A stretch of DNA of 64,000 nucleotides from contig JAHLKI010000006.1 in NCBI GenBank assembly GCA_025602905.1, forward strand, positions 124,001-188,000, read 5' to 3'. This DNA comes from Phlyctochytrium arcticum (lineage: Eukaryota; Chytridiomycota; Chytridiomycetes; Chytridiales; Chytridiaceae). The notes beneath the pieces are model-generated. The model searched no databases and was not told where the DNA came from. It saw only the letters and a list, made by a program, of their open reading frames with translations. The position numbers and the translations under genes were made by a program. Shown piece after piece: positions 22,943 through 33,852 of the stretch. Every line of letters begins with the position of its first letter. The first letter of the stretch is position 1.

Positions 22943-24174
22943 TCATTTTTCGGAGGGAGATTGACAAATGCCTACCGCAAAATTAGCTTGGGATATCTAC
23001 CCGCACCCATTTATGCATACTATTGCAATGCCGTTAAAAGTGATTGACTGTCCCTTCTGAGCTGTCGTTAATAGCATACTTATTTTCCTCTCTAAGTGCT
23101 AGGTCACGGTGGTAGATGCTAGGAATCGTGAATTGAGCTGATTCTTGTACCACCTGCGTCGAGTTTGAGGTCGGCACCTTCTTGAGCTCCTTTGTGTGTT
23201 TGGGAAGGCACATGCAGTACGCGTATATTTGTAACTCTACCGTCGACTGCGTTCTGATGATGGCCAGTTTTGGTTTCCCCCAACAGTCAAGGATGGAAAA
23301 CTGTAAGGCCTGGAATGCAGTAACTCAGTATTTGAGTATCGCGGCTATACGTACGATAGCGGTACAGACCCGCCGAACCCACAAATGTAGCCCGAAGACC
23401 GTGAGGAACGACCTGGTCGCAACGAGTGCAGTTGAGGAGAGTATCTCTGCGCTCGACAAAATGAAGAGTCTCGCTGTAGTTGTGCGAGTCTTGGCTGCAA
23501 CGTCCAAGAATGTTCCCACACTTCTTTAATCAGAATTTGGATAAATTGATTATGTTTAGGTACATCTAGCGAAACTGCGAAAATGCTGCGAAGGAACCAG
23601 TGCCATTCGAAGTGCCGCAAGATTTACACAAAGATGAAGCAGCAGAATCCAGCTGAACAGGAACGCTCTTGCTTTCTCGGTCACCCAATGCATACTTGCG
23701 CATCCGCACACCCACGTTTCCTCGCCGACGAAATGGAAATCAGATGAGCTGCGGTGGGATCTGAGCTAGCAACTCCAGCGGGGGCTGGGGAGGGTGGCTG
23801 TTGTTCGTGTCAACTCAACTCAAAGGCTTTCGGCAGCACGCGTCGCGTAGATAGCAAAGTCATGTTGCTTTGGTAGTGCGCAGGTCGGGATTGAAATCCG
23901 CCACTCAACCCGAATTCTCACGGTGCCATCCCACCCCACGCTGGAGGGCTGGAGATGCTCTCAACCGGGATATCCATATACGCGTGGTATTTTAGCTTTT
24001 AAACTCTCCGAACTGATACTCGAGTATAAGCATAAGACGTTGCGCAGTCACTGCGGAGGAGTGTGATGTGAGTTTGGTTACACGAAAAAAGTTGAACCGA
24101 AAACGCGCTTTGGGATGACTGTCAACTCCGACATTTACTAGAGCTATCTTTGCTATATACTGAAGGCTCTTCCG
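22943..24174. other. Interval without supported gene
   Basis: Overlapping short frames lie on both strands around 23180-23640; none resembles a known protein. The right end is the promoter region of the phosphatase gene. Confidence 0.45.
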
Positions 24175-24182
24175 TATAAAAG
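24175..24182 (+). promoter_or_regulatory. TATA box (TATAAAAG) of phosphatase gene
   Basis: A perfect TATAAAAG lies 55 nt before the chosen ATG. A short out-of-frame upstream ORF (ATG 24205, stop 24244-24246) overlaps the main ATG. It would matter only if transcription starts before 24205. Confidence 0.6.
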
Positions 24183-24236
24183 CCAGTGGCCCCTTGGCGG
24201 CAGGATGGCAGCTCGATTTTCTCACACTTTTACGCC

Positions 24237-25332
24237 ATGGGTCTGACCATTGTCTACCTATTTACGTGCATTCTGGCAGTGCTCAATGTCGTCAAGGCCG
24301 CACCTGTAATCGCGAGCCCGCAACGGATTGTGGCTATCGGGGATTTGCATGGTGATTTTCCGGCTGCATTAGATGTTTTGCGTATGGCCGGAGTGATTGA
24401 TGCGAATGGGGAGTGGAATGGAGGAGATACCGTTTTGGTCCAAACTGTAATGTTTTTTCTGCATGAATGTTGTCAGATCACTTGCGAATACTAATCTCTT
24501 GGCAATAGGGTGACATCGTGGACCGAGGAACAGATACAATCAAGCTCTATAACCTGTTTGGCAACTTGACGATGCAAGCGCCAGCCACGGGTGGCAAGGT
24601 CGTCCAATTGTTGGGCAATCACGAAATCATGAACATGTCGGAGGATCTGCGATACGTGACCAAAGAGGACATCGATACTTTTGGATCTATGGAAGCGCGC
24701 AAGGAAGCATGGAGCAGAGATGGTGCGGTCTCACTTCGTTCATTTTACAGTTTGACCATTGAAAACTCATCCGCATGTTGAATAGGCTGGCTGGGCAACC
24801 GTCTTCGAAACCTAGATATTATTGACATGGTGAATGGAACTGTCTTTGTGCACGGAGGGTAAGGTGTCCCTTGAAGCACGTTGCACGCGAATATCAGACC
24901 TCTAACGCGGAATATAACCACAGTATCTCCCCAACCTACGCCAAAAAAGGCATCCAAGCCATGAACGCCGAAGCCCGCAAAGCCTACCAGCTAGACCCAC
25001 CAAAAATGGATCAGATTGAGCTATTCGGAGATGAAGGACCACTCTGGTATCGCGGTTTCGCCCTAGACGCGGAACCAGCAATTTGCACCGGTCTCGATCA
25101 ATCTCTCGAAGCCCTCAATGCTACCCGGATGGTGATTGGCCACACACCCCAGGACGAGTCGAGGAAAATTTTGTCGCGGTGCCAAAACAAGGTGCTGGTA
25201 ATTGATATGGGGATCTCGGCTGCGTATGGATCGAATCGGGCTGTTCTTCAAATCCTGCGCGATGAGTTGACGGGGATTTACAAGGACGGACTAAAAGAAG
25301 TCATTAATAATGTTGCCTCCAAACCTTATTAG
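24237..25332 (+). CDS. Secreted Shewanella-like (SLP) PPP-family phosphatase
   Basis: This is a calcineurin-like metallophosphatase of the PPP superfamily that hydrolyses phosphoesters with a two-metal centre. Exons 24237-24446, 24509-24737, 24786-24858 and 24924-25332 give 306 aa with matching phases. The second donor (GTTCAT) is atypical. A signal peptide covers residues 1 to about 22 (MGLTIVYLFTCILAVLNVVKA), so the enzyme is secretory or vacuolar. Metal-binding motifs follow in the expected order: GDLHGD, GDIVDRG, LLGNHEIMNM, VHGG, and later IGHTPQDE with VIDMG. The length, the N-terminal signal and the NHEIMN form are characteristic of Shewanella-like phosphatases, found in bacteria, plants, protists and some fungi. 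Substrates are unknown. No typical Ser/Thr-phosphatase toxin-binding tail is present. Confidence 0.88.
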
Positions 25333-25799
25333 GATCTTTTTCTTCCCCCCCCCCCCCCTTTACCTTCCATATCAAACCACATTCCTCTTAGAGTTCCTCA
25401 TATCAACCTGAATAGATAGGAGCATCCTTAGACTATCTTGACCTGGCAAGTACGAATTAAAGCAGCATATATGTTTCCCGTTTCCCTTGCCAGTATGCCA
25501 GTATGCCATCATTCGTCAAAGACTTGCTGTGCTGTGTCCCCATAGTTTTTTCGTACATCCCAGTCAAGCCTTTTTTGGTCATTTTTGACCCCCCCGCTTG
25601 GTATAATCATATTGAAGCTGTTGTTTCGCGGAATATGGCATTGTCATAGTTCAAGACTGTCTTAGATTAATCTCGGGTAAAATGCTTCTCGACCATCAGT
25701 ACCAGCGCTTTACTGTGCATCATCTCTTGCACACGACGCGTGACTTCCCCCCATGCACGAGCGGGGTATTAAAAAGAAAAATCACATTTCCTTCAAAGG

Positions 25800-25871
25800 G
25801 CGCCTTATGCATATCAACAAACGATCCAACAGTCTAGTCCTGGTATTCCGAGTTCGACCTCGGGCGGCGCA
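25800..25871 (+). ncRNA. tRNA-like module 1
   Basis: Total length is 72 nt. The 3' part is a T-arm-like hairpin (CCGAG TTCGAC CTCGG) followed by gcggcgc and A. The 5' part gcgcctt pairs only partly with gcggcgc. A D-arm or anticodon arm does not fold convincingly, so this is not called as a tRNA. Confidence 0.45.
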
Positions 25872-26294
25872 ATTTCCCACGCAATTTTAGACTGAAGAGT
25901 GTATGTCCGGCATTTGACCAAATGAGTAATACAGACATTGATCAACTTTTTGATGAGAGTGCAATGATGCAATTGGATTATCGGAGTGGTGCTACATTTG
26001 TCTCTGTTATTGATCTCTCAATGTACCCGACGCGTTCATCTCACAGATGCCTTCGATTTTCATAATGGATTTTGAGCGACTCTAAATGTGTTGATCTTAG
26101 TCAAGACCATTTAGTCTCTTGGCTAAAATTTCAGATATTCGGCCTCAAGCTGGGCTTCAGCCGGTTCATTCACATCTCTGGGTGCCTCGACGCGTCAGTC
26201 AACACGCTCAAACGCTCACCACAGAAGCGGCTGTCGTGACTTCCCCTCATGCGTCAAATGATCACTATGAAGAAAATCCCTGTAAATCAAGCAA

Positions 26295-26376
26295 GCGCCG
26301 TGGGCATATCAACTTACCTTACAACGAATACGATTGAAAGCACCCTGGTATCCCGAGTTCGATCTCGGGCGGCGCA
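26295..26376 (+). ncRNA. tRNA-like module 2
   Basis: The 5' gcgccgt pairs over 7 positions with the 3' gcggcgc (one G-U), enclosing a CCCGAG/CTCGGG hairpin with a TTCGAT loop. The total of 82 nt matches a class II tRNA (Ser or Leu). The interior contains gggcatatcaac, shared by the other copies, and a TTGAAA that could descend from an anticodon loop. Confidence 0.5.
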
Positions 26377-26785
26377 ATTTCCCACCACTTTTTTGCATTT
26401 TTTTTTTGGAGTGAAGATTGGAGAGAATTTGGACGATGATTAGTGAGGGTATTGATCCATCGTTTGATGGGAATGCAATGAACTGTAGTGAAGGTCTCAG
26501 AGGTTCTCAGCTATATCACTCTCTACCGACACCCTTTACAAGCCTCTCAACGCGTTCGACGCAAGGGTCTGAATGCCCTTTATGCTTAACGTACTGACTT
26601 GAGCTAGAAACGTGGTCATACCAGTGTCCGACTGGACATCCTGTCCCCTTTAATTCTGAGTGTCTGTTACTTCTAAGTGTCTGGGTGTCTCGACGCGTCC
26701 GTCAACGCGCTCACAATGGAGGCGGTGACTTGCCCTCATCCTCCAAATGATCATCAACGAAAAAGGATTCCGCATTTTATACAAG

Positions 26786-26868
26786 GCGCCGTGGGCATAT
26801 CAATTACTACAACAACGCTGTCGTATTGAAAACACCTTGATATCCCGAGTTCGACCTCGAGCGGCGCA
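26786..26868 (+). ncRNA. tRNA-like module 3
   Basis: Same acceptor-like pairing (gcgccgt/gcggcgc) and T-arm as module 2, 83 nt. One substitution (ctcgag for ctcggg) weakens the T-stem. The interior gtattgaaaacacc is shared with module 4. Confidence 0.5.
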
Positions 26869-27298
26869 ATTCCCCACCATTTTTTTGCATTTTCCGGTGG
26901 ACGATTGCGCAGCATTTCACCAACCGACTTGGAATGAGTACCGTAGACTTTAACACTTTTTTGATGAGAGTGCAATGGATTGCATGCAGGATCTCAGAGG
27001 TTTGAACCTGCGCGATTGTACTGCCATTCCTTTTCGGCCTTTTAACATATTTGACGCGTGCAGCTCACAGACTGTGGGTATATTCCATGTTCATAATAGG
27101 ACTGAAACGATCCTAAATGTGATGATTTCATGTTCATATCAGCACCAGTGTCAATCTCCTAGAGTCGTGCTCGGGCTGGACTTCCATGTTAACGAGTCTC
27201 GACGCGTGGTTCAACGCGCTCACAGTAGAGACGGTGACTTCCCCTCACATAACCTCAAATGGGTCATCAACGAAAAAAGATCCCGAAGAATCAAACAA

Positions 27299-27381
27299 GC
27301 GCCGTAGGCATATCAACGATTTCAGAACCATTGTATTGAAAACACACCTTTGAGATCCCGAGTTCGACCTCGGGCGGCGCA
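27299..27381 (+). ncRNA. tRNA-like module 4
   Basis: 83 nt with full acceptor-like and T-arm pairing. Interior tattgaaaacac matches module 3. Poly-T (cctttttttta) follows within 12 nt of the end, which would be a suitable RNA polymerase III stop. Confidence 0.5.
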
Positions 27382-27440
27382 TTTTCCTTTTTTTTATCGA
27401 GTGTCTTTCCTGAACCACAACTTGAGCTTCCGTCGCCATT

Positions 27441-29345
27441 GCTGGTAGTTATTTATACTGAAGGATCAAGGTTGACATGCTGATGTTGAATATCAAGTTT
27501 AGTCTGCAGGCGGAGAATAGAGCTGGGCATGTTTCTTGCTTGAGATAGTTCTCGCAGAACCTTCCAATGCAGGTACGAATATGGAATAGTCCGCTCGTGC
27601 GGTCAAATAGATCAGTCAATAGGACTGTCAAATGTTGATGATCTCTTATTGCCCAGGCCCATCTCCCAAATGATCTGCGCACGAAACATCGCAGCTGCAA
27701 ATCCGTGACCTTTCTACGAGTATTGCATGCATACTCGTACGTACATGAGCGGACCCTTGGCCATGGTGAGTTCCCAAGTCATCCTGGCCCACAGATGGCA
27801 GAAGCTTTCGAAGCTCGATCGAGCGTCTCCTTTCATGGAGTTTCCGATGTACCCTAGACATCAGTAACTCGAGAACAGATCCAATGGAGGCTCCGGGTGG
27901 AGGAGAATACCGTACCGTACTCGAGTACGGTAGACGGGTGATCCTTGGCTGGATGCCGCCGGCAGCGAGACCTCCGAGACTGGTCCATTCATCCTAACAT
28001 TACAATGTTCTTTTTTCGGATTTTTCCCTCCCAGATTGAAGAGATTTTGACAATCATTTTGTGGCATGGGTGTTCCAACAAAATTCATGACCTCCCAAAC
28101 AATCCCCGACAGCAGCCCTCAGGACATCTCTGAGCACTCCGAAATGTGATAATATATATACGGCCCACAAGGTGCGAGGCTCCGTCCGACAGTGCTACCC
28201 GCGTGGGGTGGCTGCAAGGAATAACCAGGATAACAATAAAGACTCTTTACAAAGTGTGCCGATAGTCTGATTTTTAACAACACTTTTTTCCCGTGGATAT
28301 CCCTCCAACGGCGCCTTGCCTTTTTCCCAAAGTCGCGGAAAACGGGTGTTGTGGCTTGGGCGGAGGTGCTGCTGGCTTTTGGAGACTTTGCGGGGGCGAC
28401 AACGATTTCGAGATTTTCGACAACAGCATTTCGGCTGCGACATTGCGACGAGAACGACAGCTCTGGTTGAGATTATTTGCCGAACGCCGTTATAGATACT
28501 CGATTTCCCGTCCGCAAAACAACGCCGCTAGCGCTGCCAGCAGCCACAACTTTGCACCACCCCATTGACGGCCCAAGGAAAACAGTTTTCTGTGCTGTGG
28601 AGGGGGAAGGAATATCTATATAGCCCTGCATTGTCTGTGTCTGTCTGTCCAACAAAGTCGAGCAATACAAAAAGCAGCCGCCGCCCAGCCTAGGGCGTAT
28701 TAGCAGCGGATATTGAGCGGACGACCGTGTAAATAAACGTCGGGGCTCGAGTGATATTGGTAAGTAGGACACATACCGTTGTTGTCGTACACTTTTTGGT
28801 TAGTCCGCCCGCTGATTCATGACCTTTGGCGCAGATTCCTTTTTTTCAGTTGCCCTACTCGAGATTTATATCCATCAAGGTCAACCTTGCCAGCACACAA
28901 GCTTTATAACAGTCTCGCCCCGTAAAAACCTTCCCAAACCCTCCGCTGGCGGACAGTCCGGGGCACTTTACCAACTCAAGGCGAACGGGCGGACGAGGCT
29001 TCCCCTCGGCGGGCGCACAATCTCGTGCGAGCGGTTTGAGCAAGAGCAGCAATTTATATCAGAGCGACGGGACTGGCAAAACCGGGAAGCAACTTCTGAG
29101 CCTCTGACCGACAAGGAGATACGATCGTAGAAGAAAGTCTTTGGTGTAGCGGTACCTATTGCTGGACCCGGAAAAAAAGCCACGGACGGATAAACGAGGC
29201 TTGTTGTCGCATCACTCTCCGATCTACTTGCAACCTGCGACCAACGACCAACGACCAACGGGCCTTTTGGGGGAGAAAAAAAGTGCTTCGCGATCCGCCT
29301 TGGGGAAGGCGTTTGTTTATAATCAACAAAGAACCATAGATCACG
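27441..29345. other. Intergenic and 5' region of the RasGEF gene
   Basis: No gene is supported. A perfect 20-bp palindrome (taccgtactcgagtacggta) lies at 27913-27932, and an AT run tatatata at about 28150. The last several hundred bases before 29346 probably include the promoter and leader of the RasGEF gene. Confidence 0.45.
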
Positions 29346-32300
29346 ATGACCAAACGGGTCGTAAGGGCGCTGTACGATTACTCGGGCGGCGAAGAGTCAA
29401 GCTTGCTGTTTCAAAAGGGGGATGTCATCCAAGTATTGACTCAGCTGGAGAGCGGCTGGTGGGATGGCCTTTGTAATGGCGAACGCGGATGGTTTCCTTC
29501 CAATTACGTGAGTGATGTCGAAGTCGTCACGGATGCGCCAGCATATGAGCAACCTCAAGTAAGTCATCAGATGCGACCAAAGATGCCCATAGAATCTTGT
29601 CATTGACTTTCATTGTTTCTCAGAGCGGACCCTGGGTACGGCAGATTGGCGATCGAGGCGTGATTTACTACTACAATCGGGAAACCGGGGTGACGACCGC
29701 CCAAGTTCCGTATGGCATCGACATGGATGATGACGATCACCAGGACAGTTATACCAATACAAATGGGGCAATGGATCTGCCGGAAGGCTGGACAATTTTC
29801 GAGTCGGATACCGGCGGAGCCGTCTACTATAATACCATCACCAAGGAAACGCGGTGGACTCGTCCCTCCAATGGCGAACCAAACGGTGGTAGCGACAATG
29901 ACACCCTCCCCACCCTTTCACCTGCCTCTACCGCCCCCATCTCGGCCGGTCCCCTATCTCCCATGACCCTCTCGTCTGCAAGCAGCTACACGCGCTCAAA
30001 GTCTGGCTCTATATCCCAGTCCCATCAATTTGAGGGATTGCCACCAAATTGGGGGAAGAAGACGACTGCCGAAGGTAAAACATACTTTTACAACATGTTT
30101 ACAGACGAAACGGCATGGTCGCTCGACGATGTTGATCTGGAAACGGGCTATCTCTTGAGCCGGTTACATCTCCGTCATAACAGCGAATCTTCCACCGTGT
30201 CGGATCACTCTGCTTCCTCGCCAACACTCAACACTAATGGAGATGACTCAAATCGCTGGTCTTGGAATCGTCTCACATCAGATATAATACAAGCAATTCA
30301 CGCGTTGAATCAGTCTGCAGGCAGGCGCAACTCAAAGGAAAAATTTATCCCTCAATCTTCGGCCATTGTCGAGTCTATCCGCATTATGCTGTACGCATCC
30401 GGAACGGCCCGAAAAGACGCACCCCTAGTTGCATCATACAAGCCGCTCAAAATGCATCATCGGAACATTATGAGCTCACTGTCCAAACTCGTCCTTTCAG
30501 CAAAATTGGCATCCGGCGTCTGGCCACCACCGGACGCAGTGGGCAAAATGCAAATGGCGGCAAATGAAGTCCTTTTGGCTATCCGGCATTTCGTGGCAGC
30601 TGCTCAGGAGACTGGGGTGGAGATTGTTCCCGGTGATCTCGAAAATGGGGAAAACAACCCGTTCCCAGCTGCATCATCTCCTTCAACACCGGGAGGCGCG
30701 ACTGCCGCGACAGCAGCAGCCGTAGAAGGAAATGGGACGCAAGCCAGCACGCAACAGACCAACTCTGAACTGATTGCCCAATTGGAACGCTACACCCGCT
30801 CAGTCGTCAAGATGATTGCTCATATGGTGCATAGCGTTCGCGAGGACCAATGTAGCTCGTCCATGCTGATTACCCAAGTCAAGTCGATGGTCACAGAAGT
30901 CGGCAACTTTTTGGCTCTAGTTGACGAGCTGCCATTAGACTCTCTCAGCGAAGAGCTCAGTGTCGATTTCAAAGTCAATCGCCTCACATTGTACAATTCC
31001 ATTTCGGGATTGGTCATGGCGACGCAAACTGCAACAAATCCACTGGCACCTAGTAACGCTGTTGAGCAAGTTATTCTAAGCACGGGACTGGTCGAAAAAG
31101 CAGTCAAGGATCTGCTCATTTCTACAAAGTTTTTGATTGAAGAAAAGGAATCGTTGGAGCAGTTGACTTTGCAAAACTATATCGAGCAATATGGGCAGCA
31201 GCGGCGCATGTCTGATGTGGCTGTCCGGCCGCGACGAGCATTGTCGCTGTCGCTACTCGGCTCACCGGGGGGTCACGGCTCAGGCTTGACGTCGGAACCG
31301 ACCAATGGGGGAGCATTAAGTGCACCAAATAGTCGGTACAACGTTTCGGGGTCCTCTGAATCAACAGATAATCCTGGTGCTCGCCCACCACCCTTTGGCC
31401 GATCCAAGTCGTCCTCGGCAGTTGGCGACCGACCGTCACAGTCTCAGCAGTCGCGGCAGGACTCTCTGGGCACCATACCAGATGACGAAATTGATGCAGC
31501 AGCCGAACGACGTCCGTCCAAAGGATCCAGTAAAATCCAGCAGATTTTGGGCGCCGAAGCACCACCAGAACAACCCCCACGGAAAAACTCTGAAGTTCGG
31601 CCATGGTACATGGAATACGATTATTCTCGCGAAGACCTCGTATTCAACATGGAAGGCAAAGTCAAGGGCGGGACGCTGACAGCGCTGGTAGAACGATTGA
31701 CACTCCATGATTCTCTGGATCCGGATTTTACCCTTACATTCCTATTGACTTACCGATCCTATACCAATTCGATTGAGTTTATGGATTTGCTCACCCAACG
31801 ATTCAATATCCAGCCACCGCAGCATCTCACGGCGCAGGAGTATGACCAGTGGGTTGAGAAGAAACTGACTCCCGTGCGTCTTCGCGTGTTCAATATTATC
31901 AAGACGTGGCTGGAGACGTACTGTTCTGATGAAGACCCAATGGATCGCCAAGCCCTGGCTCTTCTTAAGGATTTCGCCAACATCCACATGCAGCCAACCA
32001 TGAGTTTTGCATCCCAGCAAATCATCCGCATCATTGAGAAACGCGACGCTGGGCGGGGCACGGCCCGGAAAATGGTCATGAATCCTGGCCGGGATTATCC
32101 TACCCCCATTTTACCCCGTAACCTGAACCGAATCAAGTTTTTGGAGTTGGATGCGACAGAAGTGGCAAGGCAGTTGACCATCTTGGAGTCGAAACTGTAC
32201 AACAAGATTCAGCCCGTCGAGTTTTTGCGTAAAGCGTGGAGTGAAAAGGAGGGAAGTATTGCTGTTAATGTCAAGACGATGATTGTCATGTCCAATCAGG

Positions 32301-33115
32301 TGAGTTTTCGTTTGTTGCTGTTGGTTCTCGTAGAACCTGACTGATTTGTGTTCTTTAAAGATTACGGGATGGGTTGCGTCGTCCATTTTGTTGGAAAAGG
32401 ATATCAAGAAGCGAGCACAAATCATGAAGCAATTTATCTTGATTGCCGATGTGAGTACTCTCTAAGTGACTTTTGCGAACTGACGGGACTGTTTGCTGAA
32501 TATTTGTTTCTAGCGTTGTCGCTCAATGAACAACTTTAACACGCTCATGTCGGTCCTTGCCGGTCTCAATTCTGCACCTATTCACCGCCTCAAACGCACC
32601 TGGGATCTCCTATCCGCCCGATCCCACGCTGCCCTAGACAACCTCCGAAAAACCATGAACCCGACCAAAAATTTCAGCCACTACCGCGAATCCCTCCACT
32701 CCGCCAACCCCCCCTGTGTCCCCTTCCTCGGCTTCTATCTGACCGATCTGACATTTGTCGAAGACGGCAACCTCGACACGCTAACCGTCAAAGCATCCGG
32801 CGGAAAATCCGGCTTGATCAATTTCTCCAAGCACATGAAGACGGCTGAAGTCATTCGGGAGATTCAACAGTACCAGAATGCACCGTATGTCCTTATGCCC
32901 GTTCCTGAATTGCAACAATGGCTGAGGAGTAGTCTGGATGGGCGAGTGGAAGACGCGGATTTGTATAATATTTCGTTGAGCATGGAGCCTCGAGAACGGT
33001 TAGTCTTGCCACATCTGCTTTCTCATCTCTTACGCTTTTTTACTCATCGATATTTTGTTGCTGCAGTGAGGACGAGAAGATTGCACGGTTGCTTCAGGAA
33101 TCAGGGTTCCTTTAA
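29346..33115 (+). CDS. SH3-WW-RasGEF guanine nucleotide exchange factor (Cdc25-like)
   Basis: This protein activates Ras-family GTPases by catalysing GDP release, acting at the cell cortex. Exons 29346-29558, 29624-32299, 32361-32450, 32514-32998 and 33067-33115 give 1170 aa in phase. An SH3 domain fills residues 1 to about 58 (VRALYDYSGGEESSLLFQKG, GWWDGLCNGERGWFPSNYV). Three WW-type repeats follow. The first (GPWVRQIG...GVTTAQVP) lacks the second Trp; the second (LPEGWTIF...TRWTRP) is canonical; the third is LPPNWGKK...ETAWSL. A long Ser/Pro/Gly-rich linker precedes the RasGEF_N domain at about 735-870 (GKVKGGTLTALVERLTLHD) and the catalytic RasGEF domain at about 900-1160, with the typical MNNFNTLMSVLAGLNSAPIH helix. 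SH3-RasGEF architecture matches fungal Cdc25/Bud5-type exchangers; adding WW domains is less common. It lies head-to-tail with the RhoGAP gene, suggesting linked Ras/Rho control of polarity. Confidence 0.92.
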
Positions 33116-33852
33116 ACTTCCCTTTTCTACATACATCAACATCATCAAACCCAGCCCACACACTTCATACGGTCATACCTTGCATACCAACCACATCTCA
33201 CTTTGCACTCTTCATCATATTCTGTACCTCCGCATCACCTCCACCACGTCACTTTCATGCTCTTTGCGCCCAACGCTGTGCAGCTTTCTTTTCTTGCTCT
33301 TTTTGATTATTTTTGTTTTGGCTGTATGTATTGTATTCTATGTAGTTTTGGTTTTTTGTATAGTTTCTTTTTTTCTTGTACCTTGTGCAAACTAGATGTT
33401 TTTTTCTCAGTTGAAGGCATTGTTCAAGTTGCATCCCCCCTTCTTTCTATCAGTCTTTGGCGAGAATTGTGTATTGGCGAGAAGGCGAGAATCGTTATTT
33501 CCGCAATGGAATTTCGAAAGCGCGAAAAAATGTCTTGCTCGTTTGTTCGACCGGCGGCGGCTCGATTTTGCTGTATCACTTCACATGGTGCGGCGGGGTT
33601 GTCATACCGTCTGCTCGAGATATAGACGGCGTAAAAAGTTGCAGACTTTGGACATTGCCGGGAATTGTGTGCTTTGTGGGCCACTGCATTGCTGGGATTT
33701 TGAGCATTAGGTGAGTGGGTAGCGCTGAATTGAAGGAACGGCTTTTGTTACCGGAGTTGATGAAGGTTTTTGCATTTTATAGGAGGTGCATTACTCCGAG
33801 TAGACGAGAGAAGAGAAGATAGAGAAGGATAGACTTGGAAACAACGAAGGAA
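33116..33852. other. RasGEF 3' region and RhoGAP 5' region
   Basis: T-rich sequence after the RasGEF stop (33280-33390, many ttttg and ttgta runs) is likely 3' UTR and terminator. Open frames here are not recognisable. Purine-rich sequence around 33795-33850 (gagaagagaagatagagaag) forms the immediate leader of the next gene. Confidence 0.45.

Larger units (their letters stand above)
25333..27440. repeat. Tandem array of four ~500-bp units, each with a tRNA-like module
   Basis: Four modules ending in gttcgacctcgggcggcgca or a close variant lie at 25800-25871, 26295-26376, 26786-26868 and 27299-27381, 490-515 nt apart. Other blocks also recur per unit: ctcgacgcgt followed by caacgcgctcac, gacttcccctca, and gagtgcaatg. 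The array starts after a C-run (about 25346-25359) just past the phosphatase stop. No protein frame is conserved. The units look like tandemly amplified noncoding DNA. Confidence 0.75.

Noticed and set aside
23182..23640. Small protein gene on either strand
   Set aside because: Frames overlap on both strands, show no family resemblance and have no clear start or promoter context.
25800..27381. Functional tRNA genes
   Set aside because: D-arm and anticodon arm do not fold in any of the four modules and the T-loop is one base short, so a tRNA-like module is the safer call.
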